Of a stretch of 64,000 nt of DNA, positions 32,511 to 44,716 are shown piece by piece; position 1 is the stretch's first letter; the number at the start of each line of letters is the position of its first letter. The DNA is from Berberis thunbergii (lineage: Eukaryota; Streptophyta; Magnoliopsida; Ranunculales; Berberidaceae): contig QNQO01005754.1 in assembly GCA_003290165.1 (NCBI GenBank), positions 62,001 to 126,000 on the forward strand, written 5' to 3'. The notes beneath the pieces are model-generated. The model was not told the origin of the DNA. It did no database searches and saw nothing but the letters and a program-made list of their open reading frames with translations. Both the position numbers and the translations under genes were made by a program.

Positions 32511-34980
32511 GGAGGTAAGAACCACAAACTAACAATAGACATAGATAGCTATCTGGCTATTGTAGCCTCAAGCTGTAGAGGTACCTATTGTAACCTGAAA
32601 GTGAGAGCAAGATAGAGGAAGAAAGAAAGTCAAATAAGTCAGTTGTGAAAAGAGGGAAATCCCATACAAATGGCAAGGGCTCATACAAGATTATGTGTTG
32701 ATACATGCATGGCTTTGGTGGAGGCAAAGTAACATGTGTTCAAATTTGTTACAACAAATGAAACTAATAGGAAGTATCACAGATTCATAGGTGTGCGATC
32801 ATTCAACTAGTTTTTTCAGAATTGAGATGCCCCTGACTTCATCTTCCGAAGCTTCCAACAATGAGAAATTAGTACTCAAGTAGTTTTGAATACAGTTGGA
32901 AACTCTCCTTTTACCAAATCCCACAATAGAATAGAATAAATTTAGAGGTAGATCTCTATGAAATCTTGTTGTGCATAATAGCTTGAAATTTTTTATCGAT
33001 TTTGTCAAATGATGGGTACTACTCATTGTAGAACTAATAGTCACTGAGGGAGTGGAAAGACACCAACTATGGACAGTTAAACAAAGGCTTTAATACATAG
33101 GCAATTACTTCATAACCGATTTATGGACAGAGATATGGAACACAAACCAAGCAAATTGAATTACAAAAAAACCATGGCCATCTGACTATTGTAGTCTCAA
33201 TCTTTAGATATCGCTATTGTAGTCAGAATTATTTTTTACAAAGACAGAGAAAACTTGAGCATGATAAACATAAGTCAGTCATAAAATAGGGAAATTTACA
33301 TACAAAAGGCATGGGCTCATACATGATTACATCCTAATATATGTTGCGCATGCCTTTTCTGGAGGCTCAGTAGTGCATGCTCAAATTTATTAGCACAAAT
33401 GAAACCTGTAGGAATTATCACAGCTTTATAGGCACGTGGCATTCACTGGATTTTTTCACAACTGAGATGCCCTTGACTTCATCCTATCGAAGCTTAAGTA
33501 TTTTTTTTATACCAATAAAAATTTCCTTATACCAAATCCCACAATAGAATAGAATTAATATAATTCCGATGTAGAACTAATGAAGTCATTGTTCTTTTGA
33601 AGTACTAATTTATTTTTGTTTCAATCGTTCTTCCTTTTGTGTTCCTCCTTATTTCCATGAATGATTTTTTTTGTTAGTTTAATTGCAACTGTGTGGACTA
33701 ACCGAAGAATGATGTCAACACACATTCTCTCTGAAAGCAAGTGAACTAAAAATTTCAATGGGTCAGTTTTCCAATTTGATCCAATTTACGCCGGTGTGTT
33801 GAACGTCAACATTCAGTTTAGGTTCAATGAACTCTCACACGTGAAGGATAGAACACATGAATGGAAGTAAAACTTGACTTGGAATAAGTTGTTGCTTTCT
33901 TGTCTTATTCCCTATAAACCTACTGAACAAGTAAACTAATACAAGAAGATATGAAACACATGTTCCTGGATAAACAAATTCTTTTCGACCGAGTGGGTCA
34001 TTTTCTATTTCCTTTGACTTCTTCCTTTTAATTTCAAAAGTTTAATTCTACTCGGTCTAGCTTCCATACTGAAAACAAACATAGTGCCATACAAATAAAC
34101 TAATGCAGCATAAACTATGGAGTTATCCGTTGGGTTAGTTGTATTAAGTGCTGATAGATGTCTCTTATTCCTTCACTGTGATTAAAAAACATTATTTCCA
34201 TCTTCTTGGATAGACCCTACACCATTGAAGTGAGGACTTCACCTTTGAAACTTAATTTATTCCTTGGAAACACCTTTGAAGTCTTGTTTTTTCTTTGTTT
34301 CCCACGTAAGAGATTCAATGATTATAATTTTAGATTTGTAATATTTGACAAAGGTAATTTTAATTTTATTTACCTGTGGCTTTTAAATTGTGGATATGCT
34401 TGTGATGCAGATGGTTCGATCACAGTATAATATAGCCATTGGACTTCTTAGGTAAAGTGGATTTTAAACCCATGGGTGAAAATGGCAGGTACGCAACTCC
34501 TTTATGAAATAACCATCTCAAACGAAATATGGTGTTGTATTGAATGTCAGGCAACAATTTGCATATCTGACAAAAATATTTATTACCAACCTTGATTTGT
34601 TTGCTCTACATGTCGATTGACAAGTTTGGTAAGTCAATATTCTATCGTCTTCTTCAAAGCATAAGGATTCTCTACAAGATTTGAATCTCTGAGTTTTTGT
34701 GTTTCATCGTGTCTTAAGTCTGGACACCATAAGGATTCTTCTTTGACCTTTTAGAGCGTTGTCTTCATGACATCATTTGCCTAAGTAAACTTATGATGAA
34801 GAAGAACCGTCCATGAACCAGGCTATATTTAAATTTTTCAATATCAAATATTGTGGATCCCACACAAATAGACTAGTGCAGCATAAACTACGGAGTTGTC
34901 TGTTGGGTTATTAAATGCTAATAGACCCTACACCATTGAAGTGAGGACTACACCTTTGAAACTTAGTGGATTGACTAATT
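32511..34980. repeat. Duplicated upstream segments of the MYB cluster
   Basis: Blocks at 32690-32960 and 33330-33580 match each other and 37977-38170 plus 39187-39270. Landmarks are CATGCATGGC, GAGATGCC(C/A)(C/T)TGACTTC and AAATCCCACAATAGAATAGA. A second set (33700-33890) matches 39336-39530, and 34085-34300 matches the MYB promoter blocks at 34860-35010 and 40690-41220. The region therefore consists of old tandem duplications of MYB upstream DNA. No gene recognised. Confidence 0.6.
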
Positions 34981-35021
34981 TAATTCATTTCTTGGAAACA
35001 CGTTTTTAGTTGGAATCACTG

Positions 35022-35032
35022 GGCATATAAAT
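35022..35032 (+). promoter_or_regulatory. Probable TATA box of the MYB gene
   Basis: CATATAAATATGAG lies about 60 bp before the start codon. The equivalent position in the third MYB copy reads ATATATATAAATGAG (near 41226). A promoter block containing CACCATTGAAGTGAGGAC is shared by both. Confidence 0.55.
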
Positions 35033-35084
35033 ATGAGTAGCTTTTGATTGAGTGTTCCAAAAGAAGAGCGTAGTGTTCTTCAAG

Positions 35085-36789
35085 ATGAGATCCTCCTACT
35101 ATGATAGAACTGGATTGAAAAGAGGGGCTTGGACTACTGAAGAAGACAGGAAGTTGTTAGCCTACATTAAAACTGGATTGAAAAGAGGGGCTTGGAATTG
35201 GCGCGAGATCCCCAAATTCGCTGGTAAATCAATTGTGATTAGTCCAAATCTTACTGAGGATGAAGAGTTAACTCTTGCAGTCCCTTATTGGTGTTATAAA
35301 TAAATAGAGAACATCAAGAATGCTAAATCTTTTAGACAATTTTAAGCTAGGGAGAAATCACTTTGGGGGTTAGCAGAATTTTCATGTGAACTGCTACAAT
35401 GCTGGGTTTTTTTTTCATTTTTTTAAAAGAAAATCCATGTCCTAATTCTACTAGAGGATGTTGGTTTCCTTAATTTGCTTTCTATTCTAGAATTGTAGCT
35501 CTTGTTCGAACCCTAACCAGTTATCTGTTATCCTATTATTTTTATTTTTATTTTTGTTTGTTTTTTTAGCACTTTTTTAGGATAATCCAGTGTGATGATT
35601 GGCATGTCCATTTTATGTGTTCTTGGTGCATACTTTATGAAGAAACTTTGGAACGATTCAACTAACTATTTCAACAATCGTCGGTTTAATGGATATCATA
35701 CTCTATGTATGTCAGCTACAATTAATGTATATAAAATGCATAGGTTTGTTTGATGATAACATCATGAACTTATTGTTTTGGCATTATTAGTACTAGTTGC
35801 TTTGCTTGTCTGCTAGGTAACCTTAGAAATGCACAATTTAGGACAACCCATTTAGTTGATATTTATTTGATTGGTTTGAATATCAGTGTACTAACAGTTT
35901 GAGTATAAATTGTTTACTTGTGTAGGTTTAGCAAGGTGTGGAAAGAGCTGCAGACTCCGGTGGATGAATTATTTGCGACCTAATATTAAGCGAGGAAACT
36001 ACACCAGAGAAGAAGATGAAATTATTATCAACTTACATGAAATCCTTGGCAATAGGTATGGAATAGATTATAGAAGTTAATTTTTTGATCTCTTTAGTTG
36101 TTTCTCTGTTCAAAATAATTTTTTGATAATTTCCTACTTTCAGATGGTCTGCTATTGCAGCCAAACTGCCTGGAAGAACAGACAATGAAATAAAAAATCA
36201 CTGGCATACACACCTAAAGAAACGGTTGCAAAGAAGTTCAACTCTTAGGAAAGAAGTGATCTTGCAGCCAGCAGAAGTATCTCAATGTGAAAGTGAATCA
36301 GAAACAATTGCTTATCTTGACAATTCTCCAAGACCCTCCATTTTGGAAAGCTCCAGCGTAGTGTCGATGTCAATAGAAAAGACTATGTCCAAAGTTACAT
36401 CATCACCAAGTTATACTAAAAGTTTAACTGACGAAATCTCTATTACAGATGGGAATATATTTGAAGAATTTGATGAGTTGAGTGGAAACTTTTGGACTGA
36501 ACCTTTCCTGTGGACTGAAACTAACCAGGCAGAGAATTATACAACCTATGAAATATCAGTGACAGATGGAAATACATCGGAAGCAGTTGAAGAATTCAGT
36601 GGAAACTTTTCGAGTGAGTCTTTTCAGTTGGAAGAACCCAACTTGGCAGAGAATTATACATCTAATCTGATTGATCCAGAACTTCTTTTTCCGCCTTCTC
36701 CTCAATATAGTTCTTATGATGTTTATGACATGGAGTTTTACTTTAATCACCTATCTGGGGCTGAAGAACTGCTGTCACAGGTATTTTGA
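35085..36789 (+). CDS. R2R3-MYB transcription factor (three exons), unusual R2 repeat
   Basis: Exons 35085-35223, 35926-36055 and 36144-36789 join in frame into 304 codons, with GT/AG introns at the standard positions of this family. R2 starts [20 protein letters not shown] and R3 runs from [20 protein letters not shown] to [20 protein letters not shown], with conserved tryptophans and CGKSCRLRW. The acidic, Ser-rich C-terminus ([16 protein letters not shown]) recalls subgroup 2 (MYB13/14/15-like) activators, nuclear proteins of stress and phenylpropanoid control; that placement is inference. Oddity: a 25-bp direct repeat inside exon 1 duplicates GLKRGAW in the loop between R2 helices, adding three residues net. 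A start 33 bp upstream (35052) is also open, but 35085 matches the family start MRSSYYD. Confidence 0.85.
35111..35197 (+). repeat. 25-bp direct repeat inside MYB exon 1
   Basis: ACTGGATTGAAAAGAGGGGC followed by TTGGA occurs twice, separated by 37 bp, first encoding the R2 N-terminus and then replacing the RYGxW loop. Confidence 0.9.
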
Positions 36790-37229
36790 AATTGAATTTA
36801 CTTGGTTGTGTGCAAATCTTGAGCCATGTGTAAACTGTCTATTGTATCCAATATATGTGGTCCTGTTGTTTTCGATTTAGGTTCAGAAATCAGTGGTCTG
36901 ATCATGTCCATAATATGTATTTACGCGAGATAAAGGTTTTACTGGTAATGATGTTGCAACAGAAACATGAGACTATTATGTGTTACTCACTGGGGATTAT
37001 CGATATTGTTTATCCTTTATACCCATTGAAAAACTAAGATAGCTGAAGCAATATGATTAGAACTTAACAATACCATGCCAAGTGTAGATTGGGCAATTTT
37101 GATTTCATCTTTCTACTAAGTATTCCTTAGTTAGGCATTTCCCGAGTTGATTTCAGTTGTTCTTATATTCAGCTGATTGCTTCAGGTTTTGTTGTGTTTT
37201 GTTTTACTTGTTCTTATGATTAATTCATT
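36790..37229. other. MYB 3' flank
   Basis: Alignable with 27283-27720 downstream of the MYB pseudogene; probably 3' UTR and flank. No other feature seen. Confidence 0.5.
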
Positions 37230-37244
37230 TCTTGAGAAAGAGAA

Positions 37245-37654
37245 GAAAGATCTCACTGCAACTGAAAGATTATTGGAGCATTGCTTTGGAAAAATCTTTC
37301 TTTGAGATCCTCCCAAACCTCATGCGCTGTAGATGAATAAATCACATTGTCTACGATGTCAAGTTCAATGGAATTAAAAATTCATGAAAGCACCATGTCA
37401 TTGCAACGTTGCCAAAGAAGAAACTTGTTCAAGTTTGTCTCTTCTGAGGGTACCTCCATCGTTTCATCAATATACCCTAACTTATTTTTAGCGCTTAGGG
37501 AGATGCACATAAAACGACACCATGTTGCATAGTTGTCTCCATTAAGAAGCTTGGAGACAAACATCATTCCAAGGTGATCAGAGTGGTGGGTAAAAAAAGG
37601 GCTAGAAGTTTCATGGCACCTCCCAGCCAAAGAAATCTTTGTATTATCGCTCAT
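37245..37654 (-). pseudogene. Copia gag N-terminal fragment
   Basis: The ORF encodes SSPFFTHHSDHLGMMFVSKL, LNGDNYATWCRFMCISLSAK, NKLGYIDETMEVPSEE, the Copia gag N-terminal family (Retrotran_gag_3). After frame breaks the homology continues with SSTAHEVWEDLKERFFQSNA-like sequence near 37250-37330. Truncated. Confidence 0.75.
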
Positions 37655-37738
37655 GGTAAAGGGATGACGAAAGAAAGATTGCTATAGTGATACCTAGCGG
37701 CTGAAACAAGAGCTATGATTAACGTTGCTCTGATACCA

Positions 37739-37976
37739 TGTAAAACAATGGTATGGAGAAAATAATATGACAGGATGGATTTTTTATTATACAAGCAAGG
37801 GTATTTATACAAAAAGTATCCTAATAGCTTTAGGTAACTTCTTATAAGAATACAATTTAGATTCCACAACTACAATATTCCTAAGATTTCTACAACTACA
37901 ATATCATAATCATATTCCTATAGTATCTTAATCATATCCCTATATCATTGGAGAATCATTGATTCTCAACATCACA
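37739..37976 (-). repeat. Copia LTR
   Basis: 238 bp from TGTGATG to TTTTACA on the minus strand, abutting a perfect initiator-Met primer site (rc GCTCTGATACCA at 37727-37738). Confidence 0.8.
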
Positions 37977-38177
37977 TGCTAGTATATGCTGATACATGCA
38001 TGCCTTTGATGGAGGCAAGCTAATACGTGCTCAAATTTATTAGCACAAATGTAACTTATAGGAAGTATTTGAGATTCATACGCATGGCATTCACTAGCTT
38101 TTTCACAATTGAGATGCCATTGACTTCGTCATGCCAAGCTTCCTTCAATGGAAAAACAGTACTTAAATACTAGTTGA

Positions 38178-39178
38178 TAGGGGTAGGCATCCCATCCCGC
38201 AATCCCGATCCCGTACCGATCTCGTCCCGTCCTGTCCCGATTTTTTCGGATCTTAATGGGATTGAATAATTTCATCCCGATCCCGTCCCGTCCCGATCTA
38301 GAATGGGATGAGATGAAAATTTTCAATCCCGCCAATCTCGTCCCGTCCCGAGCTAATTTTATAATATTTATTATTAATATTTTTATTCATATAAACTTAC
38401 AGATGACTGATAGAAACTCATGGTGTTTGCAGTGGTAACAGAAATGTTACTTCAAGAAATAAATATTCATTAAGCAAGAGAAAGATAGCAGACTGTTGCT
38501 TGGATTCCTAATAAAAGTAGCTCAAATTATTTAACTTTCAAATATTGATAATACCCAGGTGAATATGAAAATAACAATTAACTGAGTAATACATATTCAG
38601 AATGGAACATTCAGGAGCGGAGCCAAGAATTTGAGATGCCCCGAGCTGTAAAAATATTTTTTTTAATTACGATATATGTATTAATGGTAAACCATTATAA
38701 ATATATTAGAGCATCACCAATAGGTCTATATTTCTTCCCTAACAAAAGATGAACTGTCATTTTGTCAATGAACCATGAATTTTGTTTCTCACAGTAATGA
38801 AATTGTAAAATCAGTTGGGAGGCTATCACAGCGACACAATACTCTTAGTGGGTCACATTTATCATGTCATTTTCTAAAAATTAGCCTACTCGACTTCATT
38901 GTTAGGGGATTTAGTGGTTACCCTTATATTTGCATGTTACATCTATATCTAATTATAAGAAAGTTATTTTCCACGCTCTTATATGATGATAATTTTCGAA
39001 GCAGTCACAGGCATCACGCTGATCCCGTTCTGTCCCGTCCCATCCCTTCCCGAACCCGTTTGGGATGGGACGAGGTCGGGATGAGAATTTTCCCATCCCG
39101 TCCGGCTCCGATCCCGTATGAATGGGATGGGATAGGGATGGGTATATTTCGTCCCATCTCGTCCCGTGCCCACCCCTA
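38178..39178. mobile_element. Non-autonomous hAT-type element (MITE), 1001 bp
   Basis: Ends TAGGGGTAGGCAT and (inward from the right) TAGGGGTGGGCACGGG, typical hAT TIRs. An 8-bp TSD CTAGTTGA/CTTGTTGA (38170-38177, 39179-39186) has one mismatch. Subterminal parts are runs of TCCCGTCCCGATC-type repeats in inverted arrangement. It interrupts a duplicated block that is continuous at 32690-32960. No transposase. Confidence 0.85.
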
Positions 39179-39549
39179 CTTGTTGATACAAGTAGAAATT
39201 CTCCTTTTACAAAATCCCACAATAGAATAAAATAAAATTCAGAGGTTGATATTGAGGAAATTGTTGTACTTTTGAAGTGTTGATTTCTTTGTGTTTCTGT
39301 CGCTCTTCCTTTTGTGTTCCTCCTTATTTCAACACACACATTCTCTTTGAAAGTAAGTGAACTAAAATTAGATCATGTTTATTAGTCAATTGAGTCAGTT
39401 TTCCATTTTGATCCAATTTACACACGATGTGTTGAATGTCAGCATTCAATTTAGGTACACTGAACTCTCACAAGTAAAGGAGAGAATACATGAGCGGAAG
39501 TACAACTTGACTTGGAATAAGTTCCTATGTGATAATGAAAGTACAATTT

Positions 39550-39665
39550 GATTTTGTGATCAATGGTGGATGTGGAGTGATGCATCAACTTACCTAAAAT
39601 GTAGGGGTCCCCCATGGATTTCCTTGGCATCGAATTCCATGCAACCAAACACACACTTAGATGAA
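39550..39665. mobile_element. Relic half of a GTGTTTGG-type MITE
   Basis: Matches the right half of the MITE at 40752-41069 (TACCTAAAATGTAGGGGTCC, CATGCAACCAAACACAC) but lacks the left half. Confidence 0.55.
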
Positions 39666-39689
39666 AGGACACTTATGTTGGTAAATAAT

Positions 39690-40060
39690 AGACATGGTCT
39701 TGGATCTAGTAGTGAACGTCGCGAAGCCCGTCGGAACCACCAAGTGGTGTCAGAGCCGATAGTTCGGTCTTGAGCTTGACGAATTGGAAGTGCAAGATAA
39801 CACGTTGAGGTGAAGCTTATCCCGAATCAGGGTAGGCTCAAGTCTCACCAAGTGAAGATTGTTGAAGATGTTAGCTCGTGTTAAGCGTGCAAATTTAATC
39901 CCACATCGGATATGGAGCAACTTCACATAACATCATGTGAAGTTAATAAATGATTGAACATGTCTTCAGCACTATGTATTACTATCCTTTTGTGTTACCA
40001 ATTAGCTTATCGTTAGCTGGTATGGATGGAATGTAGGTCCATCCAAATCTAACCACAACA
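39690..40060. repeat. Possible LTR/TRIM remnant
   Basis: Contains AGTGGTGTCAGAGCC, close to an initiator-Met primer site, and TCCCACATCGGATATGG, a motif frequent at plant LTR starts. No paired LTR or TSD found. Confidence 0.35.
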
Positions 40061-40751
40061 TATTTATCGATCAGGGATCACATCTAATGCACATTTACTA
40101 AAATGTAATGTAAATGAAGGCACTGATTCTAATTTTGCTTGTCCATGTTTACAATATGATCAATTCAAACTATGTGGAGTTGTCCAAGTGAAGATTGTTA
40201 ACTTTTCATGAAAACTTTTCCACAGATCTAATCTTTGGACTCTAATCTTTTCAGTTCAGACTATGTGAAGTAGTCCAAGTGATCAGACTAATCTTTTCCA
40301 CAATTCTCATTAAATTTTATAGTGGAGTGCTTAAGTCTGACAAATCCCTGTAATAGCCTTCCTATTGTGTGATGTTTCATTGATAGTAATCTATGTGTTC
40401 TATTCCTTAACTGTTGAATATTAGTTTGAGCCAGAACCAAAATCTTTAGAGGAAAGCCAATCCCAATTCAATGTCTCATAGAGTCGGGCTTGAATCCAGA
40501 TCAAACCGATCCTAAACGATAAGATCCCCTGAATAATAAACCAAAATAAAAAACAATCATTAAAATAATAGTATAATATTAGTGGTGCCTACATTGTCTT
40601 CATGACATCAATTGCCAACGAGAGTTATGTTGAAGAAACACCGTCGATGAACAAGACTAGATTCAGATTTATCAATGACAAATCATTGTGGATCCCACAC
40701 ACATTGGCATACAAATAAATTGATGCAACATAAATCATCGAGTAATTTGTA

Positions 40752-41069
40752 TTTAGGGTGTATTTGATTACATGGAATCTTATTCAATAGGAATCAATGA
40801 AGGGACCTTATATTTTAGGATAATTTGAGGTATAACTCCACATACACTATTTGATTTTGTTATCAATAGTGGGAATGAAAGTCTCATGAACATGAAAATT
40901 TAGTGCATGTGAGGTATAACTTCACATTCTTCATTCTCACCATTAATCACAAAATCAAATGGTAGTTAAATGGTAGATGTGAAATGATATATCAATTTAA
41001 CCTAAAATATAGGAGTCCCCTCATAAATTCTCATAACATAAAATTTCATGCAACCAAACACACCCTAAA
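40752..41069. mobile_element. MITE with TTTAGGGTGTGTTTGG-type TIRs
   Basis: The left end TTTAGGGTGTATTTGATTAC and the inverted right end TTTAGGGTGTGTTTGGTTGC pair. The insertion is missing from the related MYB upstream copy near 34150. Superfamily left open because the TSD is not clear. Confidence 0.65.
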
Positions 41070-41320
41070 ATGTCTCTTATTCCTTCACAGTAATTGCAAA
41101 ACATTATTTCATCTTCTTGGATAGACCCTATACCATTGAAGGTAGGATTTCACCTTTGAAACTTGGTGGATGGACTGATTTAATTTATTCCTTAGAAACA
41201 CGTTTTTAGTTGGATTCATTGGACATATATATAAATGAGTAGCTTTTAATCAAGTGTTTGAGCTTAGCTAAGTAGGATTATTTGGGAGCCCCAAGAGAAG
41301 AGACTGTAGTGTTCTTCAAG

Positions 41321-41840
41321 ATGAGATCCTTCTACTATGATAAAACACGATTGAAAGGAGGGGCATGGACTTCTGAAAGTTGTCAGTGTACATTAAGAGT
41401 AAATAGATAACATTAACTATGGCTTAACCTTTTAAAAAATTTAGAACAAGGGAGAAATCACCTTTGGGGCTTAACATATTGAAGTGCTCCAATTGCTGCT
41501 TTTTTTTTCTTAAAAATTAAAAATAAATAAATAAATAAACAAAGAAAATGCATGTATGCATGTCCTAATTCTACTTAGAGAATGTTGATTTCCTTAATTT
41601 GCTTTCAGTTCTTGATTTTTTTTTTTTTTATGAAAAATCTCTGGAACAATTCAACTAACTATTTCAACAATCGTGGGTTTAATAGATATTATAAACTTTG
41701 ATTGATGTAATACTATTCGTACGTAAGCTACAAATAATGCATATAAAATGCATATGTTTGACATGGATAGCATCGTAAACTTACTGTTTTTGCAATATTC
41801 GTGCTTGTTGCTTTGCTTATCTTAAGTATCCGTATAAATA
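41321..41840 (+). pseudogene. Third MYB copy: exon 1 stub plus intron-1 fragment
   Basis: ATGAGATCCTTCTACTATG starts as in the intact MYB, but a deletion removes codons after TSE and a stop follows within ~80 bp. Homology continues through intron 1 (41440-41820) and ends before exon 2. The upstream promoter block is also conserved (40690-41260, minus the MITE). Confidence 0.8.
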
Positions 41841-42462
41841 TATAATCATTTGAGTGCGGTTAGAGAACCAAGTTTTGCAACCTTAAAAATATGTAATAAC
41901 TTAAAAATACTAAAAATAGTTTGAAAATACTAGAAAACCAGGTTTTACAACCAGGTGATGTAGTGTGGAAAGAATGATGAAACTTACAAAGTGTTTATAT
42001 ATATCTCGAGATTTTAAAAGAACCTTCTCTGATGATGCAACATCATCCTGATTGCAGAACCTGATTTCAAAATCTGATTTCCTACTTAAATTAACTACAA
42101 AGAGTTATATCCATTACTGATAATAGAAATGTGTGGATTCTTGCAAAAATTTCCCAACTTCCTGACCACCAAATCCATTTGCTAGCAGACCATTCAGTTC
42201 AAATTGAGAAAATTCCATCCTACATCACATTGTAAAACAAAAAACGCTCCAAACCTCAAATTCTAGGAACAAACTTAGCTTTTGTTTTGACAAGGAACAA
42301 TGCCATTAGAAGCTCAAAATGATTGGAGACTGAAGTAGGCACTAGATATAGGGTAAGGTCTTGCATTAATTTGTTTTGCACCTGTATAAAAAGCCTCCTA
42401 CTGGAAGCAAGAAGATTCAAATTAGGTGTATGAATTACAAAACTAAGTATTCTCTTATTGGT
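41841..42462. other. Intergenic DNA before the MULE
   Basis: No gene recognised. The last nine bases (42463-42471, TTTCATAAA) are the MULE target duplication. Confidence 0.4.
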
Positions 42463-42471
42463 TTTCATAAA

Positions 42472-44198
42472 GAGAAATTCTACCTGTCGAGGAAATGGGC
42501 GAGGGAGGGTGGGTCACACGTGCTCCTGCCTCGTTTCAAAAAAAAAAAGGGGGAATCGAAATTTTGGGGGAGAAAAGGAGGGAAGCTCTCCCTCACCCCA
42601 TTTCCATCTCGACAGAGAAGAAGCAGATCCCCCTTCGAATCCACCGAGGAATAGTGAAGCCGCTCCCTCTGTTTCTTCCCCAGAAGCCCGACAGTCCCTC
42701 CCTCTCGACAGTCCTTGAAAAGACGAAGACGAACACCCTCTCCCAAAAGGTAAAGCTTCCACCTTTCTTTTAGTTTATTTTCCCTCTCATTCTCTCCCTT
42801 TTGTGTGTGATTTCTTGTTGGGGATTTCTAGTTTCTACTAGATCTAGGGTTTCTTTGCTTTGATATTGAATTGAAACCCAAGATCGAGCAAAAAAAAAAT
42901 TGATTTCATATTCTAGGGTTTATGGATTTTATAAACCCAAGATCTAGGGTTTATGGATTTTGAACAAATGGGGTTTTTAGATTTGTGGTGTGCATTCTTC
43001 ATTTCTGTGTTTTAGCAAAAAAAAAAAAAAAATCGATTTCAGGTCCATCATTTCTGTGGTTTAGCAAAAAAAATTTACCTGTAAAGTTTTTCTCCTTTTG
43101 ACTCAGATTTGTCTAAAAAATGTTTTTTTTTTTGGAGATCAGGTCTATCAATATCAAGTTATCAACTATGTTGGTTGTTGTTTACACTGTTGTTCTGTAA
43201 AAGTTGTCTCTTTGAAGGTATGATGAGTTGGTTTAGGTTTATGCCTATGAAGTTGTTTGGTTTGGGATTTTGTTCTTTGGTTCATTCATGAATGTTCACT
43301 AACCAACATGAAAAGTTCCAATACAACTTTTTTTTTTGAAGAAACATTTTCCTCATCCACCTACATAACAAAGGAAAAAAACTTTTGATGGAAAAAAGAA
43401 GAAGCCATTGTTAAGTACAATGTTGAGGTGTCCATATAATACAACAGAGATTATAATGGTATTGTGTTTGTAAATGGTGGTTTTATTATTATGGTGCTTT
43501 AACTAATTAAATGTTTGGTTAGTGAAAGAGTTACCCTTGATCACAATCATGACTTACTCTTGTTTAGCCATAATACTGCTCCTACTTCATGTATTACTCA
43601 GTGATGATATATAGCCTCCACATAGAAGAAAAACTATATGAAAAAGTTGTTGATATATATTGCATACCAAGAAAAACTATATGGAAAAGTTTATAAACTA
43701 TCTAGTTTGATCTTACAGTTAATCCTCAAGTGTAAACCAAAAAATTGGCTTGAGGCTGTGTATCGATCTCTAGTATAGTTTAGAGAATTTTTTTTGTATT
43801 TTTGTATATCTTTCTGTATTTCTTGTACATATCAAATAAATAAATAAATTTCTCTATCTCTGACTATCCAAGATCTGTTATTAATTGAACATCTCGTTAT
43901 ACTAGCTGAACCCTAGTATCGGCACCGTTCGTTCTAACATATCAAAGATAGAATCTCTGTATTGATTCTATGTTTTGTGTTTCATTTTTGTTTTAATTTC
44001 TACATATCATACTGCTTATCATCTCTCTGTGATTAACCATTGTTGTGGTTATAATGAAAATAAAATTAAGGCTTTGATTGGAATTGCTTTGTTGGAGCAC
44101 ATTGGCTAAAGTGTAGAAGATAATGATTGTATGTTGTTTGAAGAAAATGTAGAAGAGGTGAGGGAACCTACAGATGGGATGGAATTCGTCAACCTTGG
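42472..44198 (+). repeat. Left TIR of the outer MULE
   Basis: Inverted match to 57461-59635, from the terminus through CGAGGGAGGGTGGGTC, A-rich patches and hairpin copy D, up to the first codons of a FAR1-like frame (EEVREPTDGMEFVNL equivalent near 44150-44198). Several short ORFs here on both strands are by-products of the repeat. Confidence 0.9.
43887..43930 (-). repeat. 44-bp conserved hairpin repeat, copy D
   Basis: Reverse complement of the unit at 58166-58209; lies in the left TIR. Arms ATACTAG/CTAGTAT and GAAC/GTTC intact, loop GGTTCAG-type. Confidence 0.75.
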
Positions 44199-44229
44199 TT
44201 TCATAGAGGTATTGGTTTGTGTGGGTTGT

Positions 44230-44716
44230 GGTATCAAGTAGGGTTGAAAACCGAACCGACGGTTCGGTTTTTCACCTAAACCATGAACCGAATCGACTTA
44301 GGTCGGTTTTAAAATTTTCAAGATGTTAATGAACTTTTAGACCTTTGGGTGATTTTTGACTTTGTTCGCACGCCTGAATTCCAACAGCCTCTCACACTAT
44401 ACTTCCCTCTTCCTTATATCCCCTCCTATTGCGACTAGTAACTTCAAACTAAGTTTGATTCAATAGCTGATTTATGGTTTGAAATGGAGAAGATCGATGG
44501 GTGGAATTCTTTCCATTTTAAATATTTGTCACTTGATACATGCACAATTTAGAAAAGTAATCGAGTTTTGCATTGTGTTGTTCAACGCTAGAAACTCTGA
44601 AGTATAGAATTGTTGTTTATAGTTTGAAGATAATGAGATATGACCATTAGGTAGTTTAAGAAGAAACACTATCCACATGCGTATCTATCGCGGCATTTAT
44701 TTTTTTAAATGCAAGA
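44230..44716. other. Outer MULE interior, possible MITE scrap
   Basis: AGGGTTGAAAACCGAACCG near 44241 resembles the end of a hAT-type MITE, but no second end was found. No gene recognised. Confidence 0.3.

Larger units (their letters stand above)
37230..37976 (-). mobile_element. Ty1/Copia retrotransposon fragment (5' LTR plus start of gag)
   Basis: On the minus strand: an LTR (37976-37739) starting TGTGATGTTGAGAATC, the primer site TGGTATCAGAGC (37738-37727), a leader and an N-terminal gag fragment that stops at about 37230, where MYB-flank homology resumes. pol and the 3' LTR are missing and no TSD is seen, so the rest was lost by deletion or recombination. Confidence 0.8.

Noticed and set aside
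42376..42773. Several overlapping ORFs on both strands, mirrored at 59322-59710
   Set aside because: They arise from the GC-rich ends of the MULE TIRs and are duplicated by the inverted repeat; no coding signature.
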